64,000 bases of DNA from Streptomyces sp. GKU 895 (GTDB lineage: Bacteria; Actinomycetota; Actinomycetes; Streptomycetales; Streptomycetaceae): assembly GCA_002027195.1 (NCBI GenBank), contig MWJO01000007.1, positions 1 through 64,000 of the forward strand, written 5' to 3'. A program made the position numbers and the translations under genes. The number at the start of each line of letters is the position of its first letter. The stretch's first letter is position 1. Positions 59,273-64,000 of this stretch are shown here, in pieces. The notes below the pieces were generated by a model. It did no database searches, was not told the origin of the DNA, and worked only from the letters and a program-made list of their open reading frames with translations.

Positions 59273-60834
59273 CGTCCCGCCAGGAAGACACCCTCTTCGA
59301 CGCGCAGACGTACGAAACCGAGACGTACGAAGCCCAGGCGTACGACCCGAAGGCTTTCGACCCCCAGGCCGTCGCCGCACAGATCCTCGCCCAGCCCGTG
59401 CCCCGCTCCGGTCCCGAGGAGACGGCCCCGGCCCCGGCTTCGGGGGAGGCCACCGCCGACGGGCTGCTGCCCGACACCCTCAGCGACCGCGGCAACGCCA
59501 AACTGTTCGTCAAGCTCTACTCCAACGACTACCGGCACGTCCCCGGCCTCGGCTGGTTCCGCTGGGACAGCACCCGCTGGCAGATGGACGAGGACGACAC
59601 CGTGATGTGGGCGGCCGGCGACCTCGCCGAATCCCTCGCGAGCAACGACCCGCGCGGCGTGTTCACCTCCTCCGCGCTCCAGCAGCACCGCCGCCGGGCC
59701 CTGAGCACCAGCGGTATGAACGCGATGCTCGCGCAGGCCAAGTCCGCCCCCGGCATGGTCCTCAACGCCGCCCGGCTGGACGCCGACCCGTACGCGCTGT
59801 GCACCCCGGCCGGAGTCGTCGACCTGCGCACCGGACTGATCCGCACCCCCGACCCCGACAAGGACTTCCACTCCCGCTCCACCACCGCCGCGCCCCAGGC
59901 GATGCCCACCCCGCGCTGGGACCGCTTCCTCACCGACACCTTCGGCGACGGCCCCGAGGGCGCCGAGATGATCGACTTCCTGCACCTGCTGCTGGGGTAC
60001 TCCATCACCGGCGACGTCGGCGGGCAGGTCATGCCGTTCCTGTTCGGCTCCGGCAAGAACGGCAAGTCGGTGCTCCTGGACGTCCTGATCAAGCTCATCG
60101 GGGACTACGCGGATGCCGCCCCGCCCGGCTTCCTGATGGCTCGCCCCTACGAGGGGCACCCCACCGACCTGGCCGAACTGCACGGCCGGCGCGTCATCGT
60201 GTGCAGCGAGGTCAAGCCTGGCGACCGCTTCGACGAGGCCCGGGTCAAGCTCCTGACGGGCGGTGACCGCATCAAGGCCCGCCGGATGCGTCAGGACTTC
60301 TTCAGCTTCCAACCCACCCACAAACTCTGGCTGCTGGGCAACCACCGGCCCGAAGTGGGCACCGGAGGCTTCGCGTTCTGGCGGCGCATGCGGCTGATCC
60401 CGTTCCAGCGGGTCGTCCCGGACGACCGCAAGATCGACAACCTGGCGGACATCCTCGTCACCGAGGAGGGCCCAGGAATCCTCAACTGGCTGATTCTGGG
60501 CGCCCGTCGCTACCTGGGCGGTCAGAAGGACCTCTCGGGCCCCGAGCGGGTACGGATCGCCACGACGGCGTACGCGGAGACCGAGGACCACACCGGCCGC
60601 TTCCTGTCGGAATCCTGCCGGCTGGAGCCCGCGCTGCGGGCCGAACAGACACAGCTCTACGCGGTCTATAAGACCTGGTGTCAGAATGAAGGGGCCCCGG
60701 CGATCTCGTCCCGGGCCTTCGCGGCGCGGGTCCGAGAAGCGGTGGGACTGGTATCGCCCAAGGAGATGATCCTGTCCAACCAGCGCAAGTACTACCCGGG
60801 CATCGGACTTGTCGCCGACGAGGAGACAGCATGA
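59269..60834 (+). CDS. D5/P4-type SF3-like helicase, copy 2
   Basis: A 521-residue paralogue of the 46658 protein. Landmarks are WFRWDSTRWQMDEDD, DPYALCTPAGVVDLRTG, MIDFLHLLLGYSITGDVGG, Walker A FLFGSGKNGKSVLLD, RRVIVCSEVKPGDRFDEAR, LWLLGNHRPEVGTGG and the C-terminal winged helix ISSRAFAARVREAVG. The N-terminus is different: a YETETYEAQAYDPKAFDP acidic aromatic repeat replaces the Pro/Val-rich leader of copy 1. Coupled on both sides by ATGA overlaps. Confidence 0.92.
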   Translation: MTSRQEDTLFDAQTYETETYEAQAYDPKAFDPQAVAAQILAQPVPRSGPEETAPAPASGEATADGLLPDTLSDRGNAKLFVKLYSNDYRHVPGLGWFRWDSTRWQMDEDDTVMWAAGDLAESLASNDPRGVFTSSALQQHRRRALSTSGMNAMLAQAKSAPGMVLNAARLDADPYALCTPAGVVDLRTGLIRTPDPDKDFHSRSTTAAPQAMPTPRWDRFLTDTFGDGPEGAEMIDFLHLLLGYSITGDVGGQVMPFLFGSGKNGKSVLLDVLIKLIGDYADAAPPGFLMARPYEGHPTDLAELHGRRVIVCSEVKPGDRFDEARVKLLTGGDRIKARRMRQDFFSFQPTHKLWLLGNHRPEVGTGGFAFWRRMRLIPFQRVVPDDRKIDNLADILVTEEGPGILNWLILGARRYLGGQKDLSGPERVRIATTAYAETEDHTGRFLSESCRLEPALRAEQTQLYAVYKTWCQNEGAPAISSRAFAARVREAVGLVSPKEMILSNQRKYYPGIGLVADEETA

Positions 60835-61220
60835 GCGCCCTCATCGCCGAGGACGAGCTCGTCCACGAGGACGAGCTCGTCTGGCTCGAGGACATCAGCA
60901 CGCTCGATTACGTGCGTCAGAGCCTGGACCGGCTGCCGACACGCCGCGGCAAGCCCCCCTACCACCGCGACGGACGCATGGTCGGCTACGCGCTGCTGGG
61001 CCCCCGCGCCAAGCCCTCCCGCTCCTCGGGCACGTTCCGGCGCCGGGTGTTCTGGCTGCTGCCGCACGATCGCGACACCGATCCCGAGGGCCTGTACACG
61101 ACCGGCGCCCCCGCCGAGGCGATAGACCCGCGCACCCTGGCGCCGGGCAGCAAGGGCTGCAAGACCGAGCGTTCCGAGGGCGGGCCCCTGTCGTCGGACG
61201 TGGCCCAGCTGCTGCCCTGA
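60831..61220 (+). CDS. third cassette protein, copy 2
   Basis: A 129-residue homologue of the 48438 protein: IAEDELVHEDELVWLEDIST, LDYVRQSLDRL, YHRDGRMVGYALLGP, RRRVFWLLPHDRDTDPEGLY and GAPAEAIDPRTLAPG. Here its ATG overlaps the helicase stop, which supports membership of the replication operon. Unknown function. Confidence 0.78.
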   Translation: MSALIAEDELVHEDELVWLEDISTLDYVRQSLDRLPTRRGKPPYHRDGRMVGYALLGPRAKPSRSSGTFRRRVFWLLPHDRDTDPEGLYTTGAPAEAIDPRTLAPGSKGCKTERSEGGPLSSDVAQLLP

Positions 61221-61397
61221 GCTTTCACCCTCATCCATCGCAATGACTGACGGGCTCTTCGTTGCATTCGATTCAGGTCGGTTGCAACGGCCTTACCGTC
61301 TAGAGCTGCAAGCCGCCCGCAGCCTGTGAGAAGGCGGCATGCCCCGTACAACGGCCGGTTCGCCCAGAGACCCGACCCGGCCGCACCGCCCTCGGGA

Positions 61398-62801
61398 TCA
61401 CTGCTGCGGAGCCGCGGTCCCGGCTCCGACGGCAGGCTGCCGGTCGGTGCGCGGCAGCAGCGCCGCGGCGGTCAGACCGCCCAGGCCGACGACCATGAGC
61501 GCCGCCATCGCCGCCGCGTACCCGCCTCTACTGAGCTCGGAGACCAGGATCGTGCCCGCGACGGCCGTGCCGAGCGAGGAGCCGAGGTTGGAGACGCTGC
61601 GCGACAGGCCTGAGATCTCGCCCTGCTGCGTCTCGGGGAAACACGACTGGACCACGTTCACCGACGGGGTGAGCATCACCCCCAGACCCAGGCCGATCAG
61701 CAGCAGGCCGGGGGTGAACGCCCAGGCGGCGGGCTTCCACGCGACCAGGGCCAACAGCACGGCGACCCCGGCGATCGTCACGATGAAGCCCGCCATGATG
61801 AGGGTGCGCTGTGCACGGCGCCGGGCCAGCTTCTCGGCTGCCAGGGAGGCAGCGAGGATGCCCAGGGTCGCGGCGGTGAAGATGACGCCGGTCTCGATCG
61901 CGTCGTAGCCGCGGACGACCTGGAGGTAGGCCGCGACGGTGAACGAGACGCCCATCAGCATCAGCCACTGCGTGTTCTGGGTGACCAGGCCGAGGTTGGA
62001 GGTGCGGTTGCGGAACAGGGCCGTCGACAGCAGCGCCTCCCGGCCGGTGCGCTCGCGGCCGCGTACCCAGGCGAAGAAGCCCGCCAGCACCAACACGCCG
62101 GCCAGCAGCAGGGCCAGCGCCAGCCAGCCGTTGTTGTCGACGGCCAGGATGCCGGTCACCAGCAGCACCAGGCCCGCCGCCGACAGCAGCGCCCCGACGG
62201 TGTCGAAGGGCCGGTCGGGGTCGGGCGGCAGGGGATCGGTGAGTTTGCGGCTGAGCACCACGATCACCACGATCACCAGCGCCTGGAACACGAACGCGGC
62301 CCGCCAGCTGATCGCGCTCGTGATCAGTCCGCCGATCAGCGGACCGGCGGCCGCCCCGATCCCTCCCATCGCCATGATCGAGCCGAACGCGCGCGCCCGG
62401 GACGCCGTGTCGGTGAACAGCAGGGTGGTCAGGATGTAGACCGGCGGGATCAGCAGGGCCGTCCCCACACCCTCCAGAATCGAGTTCCCGAGGATCAGCA
62501 CACCCAGCCCCGGCGCGGCCGCACTGAGCACCGCCCCGATTCCGTAGATCACGAGCCCCGCCAGCAGGCAGCGCTTGCGTCCCCATTTGTCGGTCAGCTT
62601 GCCGCCCGGGATCATCAGCGCGGCCATCACCAGCAGGAAGATCGTGATCGCGACCTGCACCCCCTGCACTGTGGTGTCCAGGTCCTCGCTGATGTCGTTG
62701 ATCATCACGTTCATGTTCGAGCCGGCGAAGCTGCAGATGAACTGCGCCAACGCCAGTGGAGCAAGTACCCGTCGCGCTCCTGCCACCGCCGCCTCTGTCA
62801 T
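61398..62801 (-). CDS. MFS transporter, DHA2-like multidrug exporter
   Basis: A 467-residue membrane transporter with about 14 helices. Motif A is GGKLTDKWGRKRCLLAG and the motif C region is GGIGAAAGPLIGGLITSAISWRAAFVFQ. FTPGLLLIGLGLGVMLTPSVNVVQSCFPETQQGEISGLSRSVSNLGSSLG is also characteristic. The start is ATG 62801; upstream in-frame sequence looks non-coding. It is divergent from the FAD monooxygenase gene. Substrate unknown. Confidence 0.92.
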   Translation of the reverse strand: MTEAAVAGARRVLAPLALAQFICSFAGSNMNVMINDISEDLDTTVQGVQVAITIFLLVMAALMIPGGKLTDKWGRKRCLLAGLVIYGIGAVLSAAAPGLGVLILGNSILEGVGTALLIPPVYILTTLLFTDTASRARAFGSIMAMGGIGAAAGPLIGGLITSAISWRAAFVFQALVIVVIVVLSRKLTDPLPPDPDRPFDTVGALLSAAGLVLLVTGILAVDNNGWLALALLLAGVLVLAGFFAWVRGRERTGREALLSTALFRNRTSNLGLVTQNTQWLMLMGVSFTVAAYLQVVRGYDAIETGVIFTAATLGILAASLAAEKLARRRAQRTLIMAGFIVTIAGVAVLLALVAWKPAAWAFTPGLLLIGLGLGVMLTPSVNVVQSCFPETQQGEISGLSRSVSNLGSSLGTAVAGTILVSELSRGGYAAAMAALMVVGLGGLTAAALLPRTDRQPAVGAGTAAPQQ

Positions 62802-63374
62802 GCCGCCACCTGCCCATCCACCGCGTCCGGTGCACCGAGAAGGGCTGTCCACCACAGCCCGGCGCCGACGAAATGCAACCGTCGCGACGACCGTCGCATG
62901 ATCAACCGTCCTCGGCCCGAAGGCGCGCAGCGCATACGCCAGCCGGTTGGTCTCGGGCCGGCCGCACCTGGCAAGGTGCGAGAACAAGAACACCGGCGTT
63001 GACCTGCGCGAGGCATCGCCGCGCTGCTGAGAGGGCGTCCGGGCCAGGCCCGGTGACGTTCGAGCCGGGAATGGCGCTGTGGCTAGTGGCGTTGCTGCGC
63101 CGGGGATGCGGACCCACCCCCGCCTCTCGGCAGGAACGAGCGGTCGGGCTGGGGCAGGCAAAGAAACGGTTCAGGGGATCCCGACCGGCATTGCAAAGAA
63201 CCGTCCATCCGGTATATTTCTTCGCTGTCCGCACTCATGAGCGAATGGGGCAGCTCAACTCCCTGAGGGAGCCGGGGAGTTGATCCGGACGGGGGACCCG
63301 CTGAGCGGTCGTACGCCTTGGTTCTCCGCCTGCCCTGTGCGCCATTGATCCACGACTGGGGGAGGCCCGCAACG
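62802..63374. other. 573-bp divergent intergenic region
   Basis: No convincing gene. Near 63166 an inverted pair ACGGTTC (63166-63172) and GAACCGT (63198-63204) lies beside a likely promoter. Confidence 0.45.
63191..63218 (+). promoter_or_regulatory. likely promoter for the FAD monooxygenase
   Basis: TTGCAA (63191-63196) and TATATT (63213-63218) are spaced 16 bp. The overlapping inverted repeat ACGGTTC/GAACCGT could be the operator. The 5' untranslated stretch would be about 150 bases. Confidence 0.45.
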
Positions 63375-64000
63375 ATGCGCGGTATGCAGGCTCAAGTGGT
63401 GATCGTCGGCGGAGGACCCGTGGGGATGGTCCTCGCCTGCGAACTGGCGGGATACGGCGTGCGCACGGTCGTCTTCGAGGCGGAGACGCAGGTCTCCCAG
63501 CGGCCCAAGGCGACCACACTGCACGCCCGTACGGTGCAATGCCTGGTCCGGCGCGGTTATCTCCGCGGGTTCGTGACGCCGGGGGAGTGCACCGGCTCGG
63601 CGGTGACGAACAGCCCGTTCCACTTCGCGGGCATGCCGGGGCTCGCCATCTCGGCGCCCGCGGCGGAGCCGGAACCGATTCTGAAGTGTGCGCAGGAGGA
63701 TCTCGAGCGTCACTTCGGGCAGCGGGCGCGGGCCGCCGGTGCGCGGATCGTGCGCGGATACCGGGTGACCGAGGTCCGGCAGGGGCCGGGCGGGGTGGCC
63801 GTCGTGGCCGAGGGCCCGGACGGCCCGGTGACGTGCAGGGGCGACTATCTCGTGGGGACCGACGGGGCGCGCAGTCTCGTCCGGGAAGGGGCGGGCTTCA
63901 CGTCCCGCACCTACCCGGCCACCGTCTCGGCGATGGCCGGTGACGTCCGCCTCGACGTCGCTGAGGACCTTCCGCCGGGCTGGCACCGCACCGCGCGCGG
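63375..64000 (+). CDS. FAD-dependent aromatic monooxygenase, truncated by the window end
   Basis: The first 208 residues of a PheA/TfdB-type flavoprotein hydroxylase. The Rossmann motif is QVVIVGGGPVGMVLACELAGYGV, followed by a glutamate in VVFEAETQVSQRPKATTLHART that binds the ribose. The DG motif is CRGDYLVGTDGARSLVREGAGF. ATG 63375 is preceded by GGGGGAGG. The rest of the substrate domain lies beyond the window. It may hydroxylate a phenolic or polyketide compound. Confidence 0.9.
   Translation, partial: MRGMQAQVVIVGGGPVGMVLACELAGYGVRTVVFEAETQVSQRPKATTLHARTVQCLVRRGYLRGFVTPGECTGSAVTNSPFHFAGMPGLAISAPAAEPEPILKCAQEDLERHFGQRARAAGARIVRGYRVTEVRQGPGGVAVVAEGPDGPVTCRGDYLVGTDGARSLVREGAGFTSRTYPATVSAMAGDVRLDVAEDLPPGWHRTAR

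Noticed and set aside
39663..61400. Attachment sites or integrase defining an integrated element
   Set aside because: No integrase gene, tRNA gene or flanking direct repeat was found, so no element boundary is claimed.

Overview
The window is about 64 kb of very high-GC actinobacterial DNA and is most likely Streptomyces. The evidence is the GC-rich third codon positions, frequent GTG starts, overlapping ATGA/GTGA gene junctions, and several typical families: a SARP regulator, an SsgA-like protein, a LAL-type LuxR regulator, an ABATE/CGNR zinc-finger regulator, and many ECF/Tat/lipoprotein-type genes. No tRNA, rRNA, CRISPR array or complete insertion sequence was seen.

Layout. (1) 0-12 kb: a frameshifted hypothetical gene, an ECF sigma factor, a SARP, an OmpR-type two-component system, a secreted serine protease, a lipoprotein/fusion protein/ABC/FtsX-type permease export operon, an LppX-like lipoprotein and a HAD hydrolase. 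(2) 12.3-18.4 kb: a glucarate catabolic cluster (5-dehydro-4-deoxyglucarate dehydratase with a frameshift, GntP-type permease, glucarate dehydratase, possibly the aldehyde dehydrogenase), interrupted by a Fic/Doc-like toxin-antitoxin pair. (3) 18.7-40.2 kb: a stress, detoxification and redox island with secreted and cytosolic alpha/beta hydrolases, MsrA, a PoxB-like oxidase, an SRPBCC protein, a Bax-inhibitor/YccA membrane protein, a P450, a feruloyl esterase/tannase, an MsrP-like molybdoenzyme with a cytochrome b partner, two ABC-F proteins, a CGNR zinc-finger regulator and an Ohr peroxidase. Ten copies of a 19-bp palindrome (consensus about TCACCkGTCAAGrTGGTGA) sit in front of seven of these transcription units, including the CGNR regulator itself. 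This looks like a local regulon. (4) 39.0-48.8 kb: a plasmid-type replication and partition region with gene debris, two winged-helix genes, ParB and ParA, five copies of a 17-bp palindrome (CTATTACGGCGTAATAG) that look like the partition site, an iteron-rich origin-like segment, and a three-gene cassette of primase-polymerase, SF3-type helicase and a small conserved protein. (5) 49-56.7 kb: cargo comprising a hydrolase, a large LAL regulator, a prephenate dehydratase, and a TetR gene divergent from an MFS exporter. (6) 56.8-61.2 kb: a second copy of the three-gene replication cassette behind a second iteron region of different sequence but the same mirrored layout. (7) 61.4-64 kb: another MFS exporter and the start of an FAD monooxygenase that runs off the window.

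The two most interesting systems are the CGNR-linked 19-bp operator regulon (20.5-40.2 kb) and the pair of paralogous replication modules. In each module an origin-like inverted iteron pair surrounds a short AT-rich or alternating purine-pyrimidine spacer directly upstream of a translationally coupled primase-helicase operon.
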